NCBI GenBank assembly: GCA_963580455.1
Contig: OY756967.1
Coordinates: 1,076,501 to 1,140,500 of the forward strand
Origin: Euonymus europaeus
Taxonomy: Eukaryota; Streptophyta; Magnoliopsida; Celastrales; Celastraceae
Direction: 5' to 3'
Length of the DNA: 64,000 nt
Both the position numbers and the translations under genes were made by a program. Each line of letters opens with the position of its first letter. The stretch's first letter is position 1. Positions 24,901 to 38,500 of the stretch are shown one piece after another. The notes beneath the pieces are model-generated. The model saw nothing but the letters and a program-made list of their open reading frames with translations. It searched no databases and was not told the origin of the DNA.

Positions 24901-27900
24901 GTAGTGTGAAATCAAGCTAAAAATCACCGAATTCAGAACTCGGAGTCAACGGATATTCATAAAACCGTTTACGTAAAGAAACCACATTTCGCGGCTAACT
25001 AGGTGAAACGAGACCAACTAGCCACGAGTTCTGAAATCAAAATCCGAAATGCCAGGATTGTAGAGCTCCAAAAAGTAGTGTGAAATCAAGCTAAAAATCA
25101 CCGAATTCAGAACTCGGAGTCAACGGATATTCATAAAACTGTTTACGTAAAGAAACCACATTTCGCGGCTAACTAGGTGAAACGAGACCAACTAGCCACG
25201 AGTTCTGAAATCAAAATCCGAAACACCCGGATTGTAGAGCTCGAAAAGTAGAGTGAAATCAAGCTAAAAATCACCGAATTCAGAACTCGGAGTCAATGGA
25301 TATTCATAAAACTGTTTACGTAAAGAAACCATATTTCGCGGCTAACTAGGTGAAACGAGACCAACTAGCCACGAGTTCTGAAATCAAAATCCGAAACGCC
25401 AGGATCGTAGAGCTCGAAAAGTAGTGTGAAATCAAGCTAAAAATCACCGAATTCAAAACTCGGAGTCAAAGGATATTCATAAAACCGTTTACGTAAAGAA
25501 ACCATATTTCGCGGCTAACTAGGTGAAATGAGACCAACTAGCCACGAGTTCTGAAATCAAAATCCGAAAACACAGGATTGTAGTGCTCAAAAAGTAGTGT
25601 GAAATCAAGCTAAAAATCACCGAATTCAGAACTCGGAGTCAACGGATATTCATAAAACCGTTTAGGTAAAGAAATCACATTTCGCGGCCAACTAGGTGAA
25701 ACGAGACCTACTAGCCACGAGTTCTGAAATCAAAATCCGAAAACACAGGATTGTAGAGCTCGAAAAGTAGTGTGAAATCAAGCTAAAAATCACCGAATTC
25801 AGAACTCGGAGTCAACGGATATTCAGAAAACCGTTTACGTAAAGAAACCACATTTCGCGGCTAACTAGGTGAAACGAGGCCAACTAGCCACGAGTTCTGA
25901 AATCAAAATCCGAAATGTCAGGATTGTAGAGCTCAAAAAGTAGTGTGAAATCAAGCTAAAAATCACCGAATTCAGAACTCGGAGTCAACGGATATTCATA
26001 AAACTGTTTACGTAAAGAAACCACATTTCGCGGCTAACTAGGTGAAACGAGACCAACTAGCCACGAGTTCAGAAATCAAAATCCGAAAACACAGGATGGT
26101 AGAGCTCAAAAATTAGTGTGAAATCAAGCTAAAAATCACCGAATTCAGAACTCGGAGTCAACGGATATTCATAAAACCGTTTACGTAAAGAAACCACATT
26201 TCGCGGCTAACTAGGTGAAACGAGACCAACTAGCCACGAGTTCTGAAATCAAAATCCGAAACGCCAGGATCGTAGAGCTCGAAAAGTAGTGTGAAATCAA
26301 GCTAAAAATCACTGAATTCAGAACTCGGAGTCAACGGATATTCATAAAACCGTTTGGGTAAAGAAACCACATTTCGCGGCTAACTAGGTGAAACGAGACC
26401 TACTAGCCACGAGTTCTGAAATCAAAATCCGAAACACCCGGATTGTAGAGCTCGAAAAGTAGAGTGAAATCAAGCTAAAAATCACCGAATTCAGAACTCG
26501 GAGTCAATGGATATTCATAAAACTGTTTACGTAAAGAAACAATATTTCGCGGCTAACTAGGTGAAACGAGACCAACTAGCCACGAGTTCTGAAATCAAAA
26601 TCCGAAACGCCAGGATCGTAGAGCTCGAAAAGTAGTGTGAAATCAAGCTAAAAATCACCGAATTCAAAACTCGGAGTCAAAGGATATTCATAAAACCGTT
26701 TACGTAAAGAAACCATATTTCGCGGCTAACTAGGTGAAATGAGACCAACTAGCCACGAGTTCTGAAATCAAAATCCGAAAACACAGGATTGTAGTGCTCA
26801 AAAAGTAGTGTGAAATCAAGCTAAAAATCACCGAATTCAGAACTCGGAGTCAACGGATATTCATAAAACCGTTTAGGTAAAGAAATCACATTTCGCGGCC
26901 AACTAGGTGAAACGAGACCTACTAGCCACGAGTTCTGAAATCAAAATCCGAAAACACAGGATTGTAGAGCTCGAAAAGTAGTGTGAAATCAAGCTAAAAA
27001 TCACCGAATTCAGAACTCGGAGTCAACGGATATTCATAAAACCGTTTACGTAAAGAAACCACATTTCGCGGCTAACTAGGTGAAACGAGGCCAACTAGCC
27101 ACGAGTTCTGAAATCAAAATCCGAAATGTCAGGATTGTAGAGCTCAAAAAGTAGTGTGAAATCAAGCTAAAAATCACCGAATTCAGAACTCGGAGTCAAC
27201 GGATATTCATAAAACTGTTTACGTAAAGAAACCACATTTCGCGGCTAACTAGGTGAAACGAGACCAACTAGCCACGAGTTCAGAAATCAAAATCCGAAAA
27301 CACAGGATGGTAGAGCTCAAAAATTAGTGTGAAATCAAGCTAAAAATCACCGAATTCAGAACTCGGAGTCAACGGATATTCATAAAACCGTTTACGTAAA
27401 GAAACCACATTTCGCGGCTAACTAGGTGAAACGAGACCAACTAGCCACGAGTTCTGAAATCAAAATCCGAAATGCCAGGATCGTAGAGCTCGAAAAGTAG
27501 TGTGAAATCAAGCTAAAAATCACTGAATTCAGAACTCGGAGTCAACGGATATTCATAAAACCGTTTGGGTAAAGAAACCACATTTCGCGGCTAACTAGGT
27601 GAAACGAGACCTACTAGCCACGAGTTCTGAAATCAAAATCCGAAACACCCGGATTGTAGAGCTCGAAAAGTAGAGTGAAATCAAGCTAAAAATCACCGAA
27701 TTCAGAACTCGGAGTCAATGGATATTCATAAAACTGTTTACGTAAAGAAACAATATTTCGCGGCTAACTAGGTGAAACGAGACCAACCAGCCACGAGTTC
27801 TGAAATCAAAATCCGAAACGCCAGGATCGTAGAGCTCGAAAAGTAGTGTGAAATCAAGCTAAAAATCACCGAATTCAAAACTCGGGGTCAAAGGATATTC

Positions 27901-28188
27901 ATAAAACCGTTTACGTAAAGAAACCACATTTCACGGCTAACTAGGTGAAACGGGACCAACTAGCCACGAGTTCTGAAATCAAAATCCGAAAACACAGGAT
28001 TGTAGTGCTCAAAAAGTAGTGTGAAATGAAGCTAAAAATCACCGAATTCAGAACTCGGAGTCAACGGATATTCATAAAACCGTTTAGGTAAAGAAATCAC
28101 ATTTCGCGGCCAACTAGGTGAAACGAGACCTACTAGCCACGAGTTCTGAAATCAAAATCCGAAATCACAGGATTGTAGAGCTCGAAAA
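24901..28188 (+). repeat. 19-monomer block with 7-monomer HOR, copy 1 (3288 bp)
   Basis: Nineteen monomers plus 1 bp (extra C in gagctccaaaaag). Inside it a 7-monomer HOR of 1211 bp is clear: the tcaatgg unit recurs at 25293, 26504 and 27715. The HOR order is tcaatgg with aactg and catattt; ttcaaaactcgg with tcaaagg; tttaggtaaagaaatc; cgaggcc with atgtcagg; ttcagaaatc with ggatgg; a gccaggatcg unit; cactgaattc with tttgggtaaag and acacccgg. Confidence 0.85.
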
Positions 28189-29950
28189 GTAGTGTGAAAT
28201 CAAGCTAAAAATCACCGAATTCAGAACTCGGAGTCAACGGATATTCATAAAACCGTTTACGTAAAGAAACCACATTTCGCGGCTAACTAGGTGAAACGAG
28301 ACCAACTAGCCACGAGTTCTGAAATCAAAATCCGAAATGCCAGGATTGTAGAGCTCCAAAAAGTAGTGTGAAATCAAGCTAAAAATCACCGAATTCAGAA
28401 CTCGGAGTCAACGGATATTCATAAAACTGTTTACGTAAAGAAACCACATTTCGCGGCTAACTAGGTGAAACGAGACCAACTAGCCACGAGTTCTGAAATC
28501 AAAATCCGAAACACCCGGATTGTAGAGCTCGAAAAGTAGAGTGAAATCAAGCTAAAAATCACCGAATTCAGAACTCGGAGTCAATGGATATTCATAAAAC
28601 TGTTTACGTAAAGAAACCATATTTCGCGGCTAACTAGGTGAAACGAGACCAACTAGCCACGAGTTCTGAAATCAAAATCCGAAACGCCAGGATCGTAGAG
28701 CTCGAAAAGTAGTGTGAAATCAAGCTAAAAATCACCGAATTCAAAACTCGGAGTCAAAGGATATTCATAAAACCGTTTACGTAAAGAAACCATATTTCGC
28801 GGCTAACTAGGTGAAATGAGACCAACTAGCCACGAGTTCTGAAATCAAAATCCGAAAACACAGGATTGTAGTGCTCAAAAAGTAGTGTGAAATCAAGCTA
28901 AAAATCACCGAATTCAGAACTCGGAGTCAACGGATATTCATAAAACCGTTTAGGTAAAGAAATCACATTTCGCGGCCAACTAGGTGAAACGAGACCTACT
29001 AGCCACGAGTTCTGAAATCAAAATCCGAAAACACAGGATTGTAGAGCTCGAAAAGTAGTGTGAAATCAAGCTAAAAATCACCGAATTCAGAACTCGGAGT
29101 CAACGGATATTCAGAAAACCGTTTACGTAAAGAAACCACATTTCGCGGCTAACTAGGTGAAACGAGGCCAACTAGCCACGAGTTCTGAAATCAAAATCCG
29201 AAATGTCAGGATTGTAGAGCTCAAAAAGTAGTGTGAAATCAAGCTAAAAATCACCGAATTCAGAACTCGGAGTCAACGGATATTCATAAAACTGTTTACG
29301 TAAAGAAACCACATTTCGCGGCTAACTAGGTGAAACGAGACCAACTAGCCACGAGTTCAGAAATCAAAATCCGAAAACACAGGATGGTAGAGCTCAAAAA
29401 TTAGTGTGAAATCAAGCTAAAAATCACCGAATTCAGAACTCGGAGTCAACGGATATTCATAAAACCGTTTACGTAAAGAAACCACATTTCGCGGCTAACT
29501 AGGTGAAACGAGACCAACTAGCCACGAGTTCTGAAATCAAAATCCGAAACGCCAGGATCGTAGAGCTCGAAAAGTAGTGTGAAATCAAGCTAAAAATCAC
29601 TGAATTCAGAACTCGGAGTCAACGGATATTCATAAAACCGTTTGGGTAAAGAAACCACATTTCGCGGCTAACTAGGTGAAACGAGACCTACTAGCCACGA
29701 GTTCTGAAATCAAAATCCGAAACACCCGGATTGTAGAGCTCGAAAAGTAGAGTGAAATCAAGCTAAAAATCACCGAATTCAGAACTCGGAGTCAATGGAT
29801 ATTCATAAAACTGTTTACGTAAAGAAACAATATTTCGCGGCTAACTAGGTGAAACGAGACCAACTAGCCACGAGTTCTGAAATCAAAATCCGAAACGCCA
29901 GGATCGTAGAGCTCGAAAAGTAGTGTGAAATCAAGCTAAAAATCACCGAA
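28189..29950 (+). repeat. 19-monomer block, partial copy 2
   Basis: Matches 24901 onward at an offset of 3288 bp; the private variant attcagaaaaccg occurs at 25821 and 29109. Near 29950 the match switches to the version with actcggggtc, which resembles about 27880. This is a sign of crossover or gene conversion between HOR copies. It contains the tcaatgg units at 28581 and 29792 (1211 bp apart). Confidence 0.75.
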
Positions 29951-32900
29951 TTCAAAACTCGGGGTCAAAGGATATTCATAAAACCGTTTACGTAAAGAAA
30001 CCACATTTCACGGCTAACTAGGTGAAACGAGACCAACTAGCCACGAGTTCTGAAATCAAAATCCGAAAACACAGCATTGTAGTGCTCAAAAAGTAGTGTG
30101 AAATGAAGCTATAAATCACCGAATTCAGAACTCGGAGTCAACGGATATTCATAAAACCGTTTAGGTAAAGAAATCACATTTCGCGGCCAACTAGGTGAAA
30201 CGAGACCTACTAGCCACGAGTTCTGAAATCAAAATCCGAAAACACAGGATTGTAGAGCTCGAAAAGTAGTGTGAAATCAAGCTAAAAATCACCGAATTCA
30301 GAACTCGGAGTCAACGGATATTCATAAAACCGTTTACGTAAAGAAACCACATTTCGCGGCTAACTAGGTGAAACGAGACCAACTAGCCACGAGTTCTGAA
30401 ATCAAAATGCGAAATGCCAGGATTGTAGAGCTCAAAAAGTAGTGTGAAATCAAGCTAAAAATCACCGAATTCAGAACTCGGAGTCAACGGATATTCATAA
30501 AACTGTTTACGTAAAGAAACCACATTTCGCGGCTAACTAGGTGAAACGAGACCAACTAGCCACGAGTTAAGAAATCAAAATCCGAAAACACAGGATGGTA
30601 GAGCTAAAAAATTAGTGTGAAATCAAGCTAAAAATCACCGAATTCAGAACTCGGAGTCAACGGATATTCATAAAACCGTTTACGTAAAGAAACCACATTT
30701 CGCGGCTAACTAGGTGAAACGAGACCAACTAGCCACGAGTTTTGAAATCAAAATCCGAAAACACAGGATTGTAGAGCTCAAAAAGTAGTGTGAAATCAAG
30801 CTCAAAATCACCGAATTCAGAACTCGGAGTCAACGGATATTCATAAAACCGTTTACGTAAAGAAACCAGATTTCGCGGCTAACTAGGTGAAACGAGACCA
30901 ACTAGCCACGAGTTCTGAAATCAAAATCCGAAAACACAGGATTGTAGAGCTCGAAAAGTAGTGTGAAATCAAGCTAAAAATCACCGAATTCAGAACTCGG
31001 AGTCAACGGATATTCATAAAACCGTTTACGTAAAGAAACCAGATTTCGCGGCTAACTAGGTGAAACGAGACCAACTAGCCACGAGTTCTGAAATCAAAAT
31101 CCGAAATTCCAGGATTGTAGAGCTCAAAAAGTAGTGTGAAATCAAGCTAAAAATCACCGAATTCAGAACTCGGAGTCAACAGATATTCATAAAATTGTTT
31201 ACGTAAAGAAACTACATTTCGCGGCTAACTAGGTGAAACGAGACCAACTAGCCACGAGTTCTGTAATCAAAATCCGAAACGCCCGGATCGTAGAGCTCAA
31301 AAAGTAGTGTGAAATCAAGCTAAAAATCACCGAATTCAGAACTCGGAGTCAACGGATATTCATAAAACCGTTTACGTAAAGAAACCACATTTCGCGGCTA
31401 ACTAGGTGAAATGAGACCAACTAGCCACGAGTTATGAAATCAAAATCCGAAAACACAGGATTGTAGAGCTCGAAAAGTAGTGTGAAATCAAGCTAAAAAT
31501 CACCGAATTCAGAACTCGGAGTCAACGGATATTCATAAAACCGTTTACGTAAAGAAACCAGATTTCGCGGCTAACTAGGTGAAACGAGACCAACTAGCCA
31601 CGAGTTCTGAAATCAAAATCCGAAATTCCAGGATTGTAGAGCTCAAAAAGTAGTGTGAAATCAAGCTAAAAATCACCGAATTCAGAACTCGGAGTCAACA
31701 GATATTCATAAAACTGTTTACGTAAAGAAACCACATTTCGCGGCTAACTAGGTGAAACGAGACAAACTAGCCACGAGTTCTGAAATCAAAATCCGAAAAA
31801 ACAGGATTGTAGAGCTCAAAAAGTAGTGTGAAATCAAGCTAAAAATCACCGAATTCAGAACTCGGAGTCAACGGATATTCATAAAACCGTTTACGTAAAG
31901 AAACCACATTTCGCGGCTAACTAGGTGAAACGAGACCAACTAGCCACGAGTTCTGAAATCAAAATCCGAAAACACAGGATTGTAGTGCTCAAAAAGTAGT
32001 GTGAAATCAAGCTAAAAATCACCGAATTCAGAACTCGGAGTCAACGGATATTCATAAAACCGTTTACGTAAAGAAACCAGATTTCGCGGCTAACTAGGTG
32101 AAACGAGACCAACTAGCCACGAGTTCTGAAATCAAAATCCGAAAACACAGGATTGTAGAGCTCAAAAAGTAGTGTGAAATCAAGCTAAAAATCACCGAAT
32201 TCAGAACTCGGAGTCAACGGATATTCATAAAACCGTTTACGTAAAGAAACCAGATTTCGCGGCTAACTAGGTGAAACGAGACCAACTAGCCACGAGTTCT
32301 GAAATCAAAATCCGAAATTCCAGGATTGTAGAGCTCAAAAAGTAGTGTGAAATCAAGCTAAAAATCACCGAATTCAGAACTCGGAGTCAACAGATATTCA
32401 TAAAACTGTTTACGTAAAGAAACCACATTTCGCGGCTAACTAGGTGAAACGAGACAAACTAGCCACGAGTTCTGAAATCAAAATCCGAAAACACAGGATT
32501 GTAGAGCTCAAAAAGTAGTGTGAAATCAAGCTAAAAATCACCGAATTCAGAACTCGGAGTCAACGGATATTCATAAAACCGTTTACGTAAAGAAACCACA
32601 TTTCGCGGCTAACTAGGTGAAACGAGACCAACTAGCCACGAGTTCTGAAATCAAAATCCGAAAACACAGGATTGTAGTGCTCAAAAAGTAGTGTGAAATC
32701 AAGCTAAAAATCACCGAATTCAGAACTCGGAGTCAACGGATATTCATAAAACCGTTTACGTAAAGAAACCAGATTTCGCGGCTAACTAGGTGAAACGAGA
32801 CCAACTAGCCACGAGTTCTGAAATCAAAATCCGAAATTCCAGGATTGTAGAGCTCAAAAAGTAGTGTGAAATCAAGCTAAAAATCACCGAATTCAGAACT

Positions 32901-35500
32901 CGGAGTCAACAGATATTCATAAAATTGTTTACGTAAAGAAACTACATTTCGCGGCTAACTAGGTGAAACGAGACCAACTAGCCACGAGTTCTGTAATCAA
33001 AATCCGAAACGCCCGGATCGTAGAGCTCAAAAAGTAGTGTGAAATCAAGCTAAAAATCACCGAATTCAGAACTCGGAGTCAACGGATATTCATAAAACCG
33101 TTTACGTAAAGAAACCACATTTCGCGGCTAACTAGGTGAAATGAGACCAACTAGCCACGAGTTATGAAATCAAAATCCGAAAACACAGGATTGTAGAGCT
33201 CGAAAAGTAGTGTGAAATCAAGCTAAAAATCACCGAATTCAGAACTCGGAGTCAACGGATATTCATAAAACCGTTTACGTAAAGAAACCAGATTTCGCGG
33301 CTAACTAGGTGAAACGAGACCAACTAGCCACGAGTTCTGAAATCAAAATCCGAAATTCCAGGATTGTAGAGCTCAAAAAGTAGTGTGAAATCAAGCTAAA
33401 AATCACCGAATTCAGAACTCGGAGTCAACAGATATTCATAAAACTGTTTACGTAAAGAAACCACATTTCGCGGCTAACTAGGTGAAACGAGACAAACTAG
33501 CCACGAGTTCTGAAATCAAAATCCGAAAACACAGGATTGTAGAGCTCAAAAAGTATTGTGAAATCAAGCTAAAAATCACCGAATTCAGAACTCGGAGTCA
33601 ACCGATATTCATAAAACCGTTTACGTAAAGAAACCACATTTCGCGGCTAACTAGGTGAAACGAGACCAACTAGCCACGAGTTCTGAAATCAAAATCCGAA
33701 AACACAGGATTGTAGTGCTCAAAAAGTAGTGTGAAATCAAGCTAAAAATCACCGAATTCAGAACTCGGAGTCAACGGATATTCATAAAACCGTTTACGTA
33801 AAGAAACCAGATTTCGCGGCTAACTAGGTGAAACGAGACCAACTAGCCACGAGTTCTGAAATCAAAATCCGAAAACACAGGATTGTAGAGCTCAAAAAGT
33901 AGTGTGAAATCAAGCTAAAAATCACCGAATTCAGAACTCGGAGTCAACGGATATTCATAAAACCGTTTACGTAAAGAAACCAGATTTCGCGGCTAACTAG
34001 GTGAAACGAGACCAACTAGCCACGAGTTCTGAAATCAAAATCCGAAATTCCAGGATTGTAGAGCTCAAAAAGTAGTGTGAAATCAAGCTAAAAATCACCG
34101 AATTCAGAACTCGGAGTCAACAGATATTCATAAAACTGTTTACGTAAAGAAACCACATTTCGCGGCTAACTAGGTGAAACGAGACAAACTAGCCACGAGT
34201 TCTGAAATCAAAATCCGAAAACACAGGATTGTAGAGCTCAAAAAGTAGTGTGAAATCAAGCTAAAAATCACCGAATTCAGAACTCGGAGTCAACGGATAT
34301 TCATAAAACCGTTTACGTAAAGAAACCACATTTCGCGGCTAACTAGGTGAAACGAGACCAACTAGCCACGAGTTCTGAAATCAAAATCCGAAAACACAGG
34401 ATTGTAGTGCTCAAAAAGTAGTGTGAAATCAAGCTAAAAATCACCGAATTCAGAACTCGGAGTCAACGGATATTCATAAAACCGTTTACGTAAAGAAACC
34501 AGATTTCGCGGCTAACTAGGTGAAACGAGACCAACTAGCCACGAGTTCTGAAATCAAAATCCGAAATTCCAGGATTGTAGAGCTCAAAAAGTAGTGTGAA
34601 ATCAAGCTAAAAATCACCGAATTCAGAACTCGGAGTCAACGGATATTCATAAAACCGTTTACGTAAAGAAACCACATTTCGCGGCCAACTAGGTGAAATG
34701 AGACCAACTAGCCACGAGTTATGAAATCAAAATCCGAAAACACAGGATTGTAGAGCTCGAAAAGTAGTGTGAAATCAAGCTAAAAATCACCGAATTCAGA
34801 ACTCGGAGTCAACGGATATTCATAAAACCGTTTACGTAAAGAAACCACATTTCGCGGCTAACTAGGTGAAATGAGACCAACTAGCCACGAGTTATGAAAT
34901 CAAAATCCGAAAACACAGGATTGTAGAGCTCGAAAAGTAGTGTGAAATCAAGCTAAAAATCACCGAATTCAGAACTCGGAGTCAACGGATATTCATAAAA
35001 CCGTTTACGTAAAGAAACCAGATTTCGCGGCTAACTAGGTGAAACGAGACCAACTAGCCACGAGTTCTGAAATCAAAATCCGAAATTCCAGGATTGTAGA
35101 GCTCAAAAAGTAGTGTGAAATCAAGCTAAAAATCACCGAATTCAGAACTCGGAGTCAACAGATATTCATAAAACTGTTTACGTAAAGAAACCACATTTCG
35201 CGGCTAACTAGGTGAAACGAGACAAACTAGCCACGAGTTCTGAAATCAAAATCCGAAAACACAGGATTGTAGAGCTCAAAAAGTAGTGTGAAATCAAGCT
35301 AAAAATCACCGAATTCAGAACTCGGAGTCAACGGATATTCATAAAACCGTTTACGTAAAGAAACCAGATTTCGCGGCTAACTAGGTGAAACGAGACCAAC
35401 TAGCCACGAGTTCTGAAATCAAAATCCGAAACACCCGGATTGTAGAGCTCGAAAAGTAGAGTGAAATCAAGCTAAAAATCACCGAATTCAGAACTCGGAG
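28581..35500 (+). repeat. 40-monomer duplication, copy 1 (6920 bp)
   Basis: Measured from one tcaatgg marker (28581) to the next homologous one (35501), this is exactly 40 x 173 bp. It overlaps the end of the 19-monomer repeat, showing nested events. Its right part is built of a 10-monomer HOR with markers accagatttcgc, aaattccagg, tcaacagatattc, gagacaaactag, gtagtgctc, ctgtaatc (31261, 32991) and gagttatgaaatc (31431, 33161, 34891). Confidence 0.85.
31431..33160 (+). repeat. 10-monomer HOR unit (1730 bp), representative
   Basis: Measured between successive gagttatg markers. The same marker stands at 31431, 33161, 34891, 38178, 39908, 41638 and 43368, spaced 1730 bp within each array block. 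A second marker, ctgtaatc, repeats at 31261, 32991, 38008, 39738, 41468 and 43198 with the same 1730 spacing. This is the dominant HOR between about 31 and 43.5 kb. Confidence 0.85.
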
Positions 35501-38500
35501 TCAATGGATATTCATAAAACTGTTTACGTAAAGAAACCATATTTCGCGGCTAACTAGGTGAAACTAGACCAACTAGCCACGAGTTCTGAAATCAAAATCC
35601 GAAACACCCGGATCGTAGAGCTCGAAAAGTAGTGTGAAATCAAGCTAAAAATCAACGAATTCAAAACTCGGAGTCAAAGGATATTCATAAAACCGTTTAC
35701 GTAAAGAAACCACATTTCGCGGCTAACTAGGTGAAACGAGACCAACTAGCCACGAGTTCTGAAATCAAAATCCGAAAACACAGGATTGTAGTGCTCAAAA
35801 ATTAGTGTGAAATCAAGCTAAAAATCACCGAATTCAGAACTCGGAGTCAACGGATATTCATAAAACCGTTTAGGTAAAGAAATCACATTTCGCGGCCAAC
35901 TAGGTGAAACGAGACCTACTAGCCACGAGTTCTGAAATCAAAATCCGAGAGCACAGGATTGTAGAGCTCGAAAAGTAGTGTGAAATCAAGCTAAAAATCA
36001 CCGAATTCAGAACTCGGAGTCAACGGATATTCATAAAACCGTTTACGTAAAGAAACCACATTTCGCGGCTAACTAGGTGAAACGAGACCAACTAGCCACG
36101 ATTTCTGAAATCAAAATCCGAAATGCCAGGATTGTAGAGCTCAAAAAGTAGTGTGAAATCAAGCTAAAAATCACCGAATTCAGAACTCGGAGTCAACGGA
36201 TATTCATAAAACTGTTTACGTAAAGAAACCACATTTCGCGGCTAACTAGGTGAAACGAGACCAACTAGCCACGAGTTAAGAAATCAAAATCCGAAAACAC
36301 AGGATGGTAGAGCTCAAAAAGTAGTGTGAAATCAAGCTAAAAATCACTGAATTCAGAACTCGGAGTCAACGGATATTCATAAAACCGTTTGGGTAAAGAA
36401 ACCACATTTCGCGGCTAACTAGGTGAAACGAGACCTACTAGCCACGAGTTCTGAAATCAAAATCCGAAACACCCGGATTGTAGAGCTCGAAAAGTAGAGT
36501 GAAATCAAGCTAAAAATCACCGAATTCAGAACTCGGAGTCAATGGATATTCATAAAACTGTTTACGTAAAGAAACAATATTTCGCGGCTAACTAGGTGAA
36601 CCGAGACCAACTAGCCACGAGTTCTGAAATCATAATCCGAAACGCCAGGATCGTAGAGCTCGAAAAGTAGTGTGAAATCAAGCTAAAAATCACCGAATTC
36701 AAAACTCGGGGTCAAAGGATATTCATAAAACCGTTTACGTAAAGAAACCACATTTCACGGCTAACTAGGTGAAACGAGACCAACTAGCCACGAGTTCTGA
36801 AATCAAAATCCGAAAACACAGGATTGTAGTGCTCAAAAAGTAGTGTGAAATGAAGCTATAAATCACCGAATTCAGAACTCGGAGTCAACGGATATTCATA
36901 AAACCGTTTAGGTAAAGAAATCACATTTCGCGGCCAACTAGGTGAAACGAGACCTACTAGCCACGAGTTCTGAAATCAAAATCCGAAAACACAGGATTGT
37001 AGAGCTCGAAAAGTAGTGTGAAATCAAGCTAAAAATCACCGAATTCAGAACTCGGAGTCAACGGATATTCATAAAACCGTTTACGTAAAGAAACCACATT
37101 TCGCGGCTAACTAGGTGAAACGAGACCAACTAGCCACGAGTTCTGAAATCAAAATGCGAAATGCCAGGATTGTAGAGCTCAAAAAGTAGTGTGAAATCAA
37201 GCTAAAAATCACCGAATTCAGAACTCGGAGTCAACGGATATTCATAAAACTGTTTACGTAAAGAAACCACATTTCGCGGCTAACTAGGTGAAACGAGACC
37301 AACTAGCCACGAGTTAAGAAATCAAAATCCGAAAACACAGGATGGTAGAGCTCAAAAATTAGTGTGAAATCAAGCTAAAAATCACCGAATTCAGAACTCG
37401 GAGTCAACGGATATTCATAAAACCGTTTACGTAAAGAAACCACATTTCGCGGCTAACTAGGTGAAACGAGACCAACTAGCCACGAGTTTTGAAATCAAAA
37501 TCCGAAAACACAGGATTGTAGAGCTCAAAAAGTAGTGTGAAATCAAGCTCAAAATCACCGAATTCAGAACTCGGAGTCAACGGATATTCATAAAACCGTT
37601 TACGTAAAGAAACCAGATTTCGCGGCTAACTAGGTGAAACGAGACCAACTAGCCACGAGTTCTGAAATCAAAATCCGAAAACACAGGATTGTAGAGCTCG
37701 AAAAGTAGTGTGAAATCAAGCTAAAAATCACCGAATTCAGAACTCGGAGTCAACGGATATTCATAAAACCGTTTACGTAAAGAAACCAGATTTCGCGGCT
37801 AACTAGGTGAAACGAGACCAACTAGCCACGAGTTCTGAAATCAAAATCCGAAATTCCAGGATTGTAGAGCTCAAAAAGTAGTGTGAAATCAAGCTAAAAA
37901 TCACCGAATTCAGAACTCGGAGTCAACAGATATTCATAAAATTGTTTACGTAAAGAAACTACATTTCGCGGCTAACTAGGTGAAACGAGACCAACTAGCC
38001 ACGAGTTCTGTAATCAAAATCCGAAACGCCCGGATCGTAGAGCTCAAAAAGTAGTGTGAAATCAAGCTAAAAATCACCGAATTCAGAACTCGGAGTCAAC
38101 GGATATTCATAAAACCGTTTACGTAAAGAAACCACATTTCGCGGCTAACTAGGTGAAATGAGACCAACTAGCCACGAGTTATGAAATCAAAATCCGAAAA
38201 CACAGGATTGTAGAGCTCGAAAAGTAGTGTGAAATCAAGCTAAAAATCACCGAATTCAGAACTCGGAGTCAACGGATATTCATAAAACCGTTTACGTAAA
38301 GAAACCAGATTTCGCGGCTAACTAGGTGAAACGAGACCAACTAGCCACGAGTTCTGAAATCAAAATCCGAAATTCCAGGATTGTAGAGCTCAAAAAGTAG
38401 TGTGAAATCAAGCTAAAAATCACCGAATTCAGAACTCGGAGTCAACAGATATTCATAAAACTGTTTACGTAAAGAAACCACATTTCGCGGCTAACTAGGT

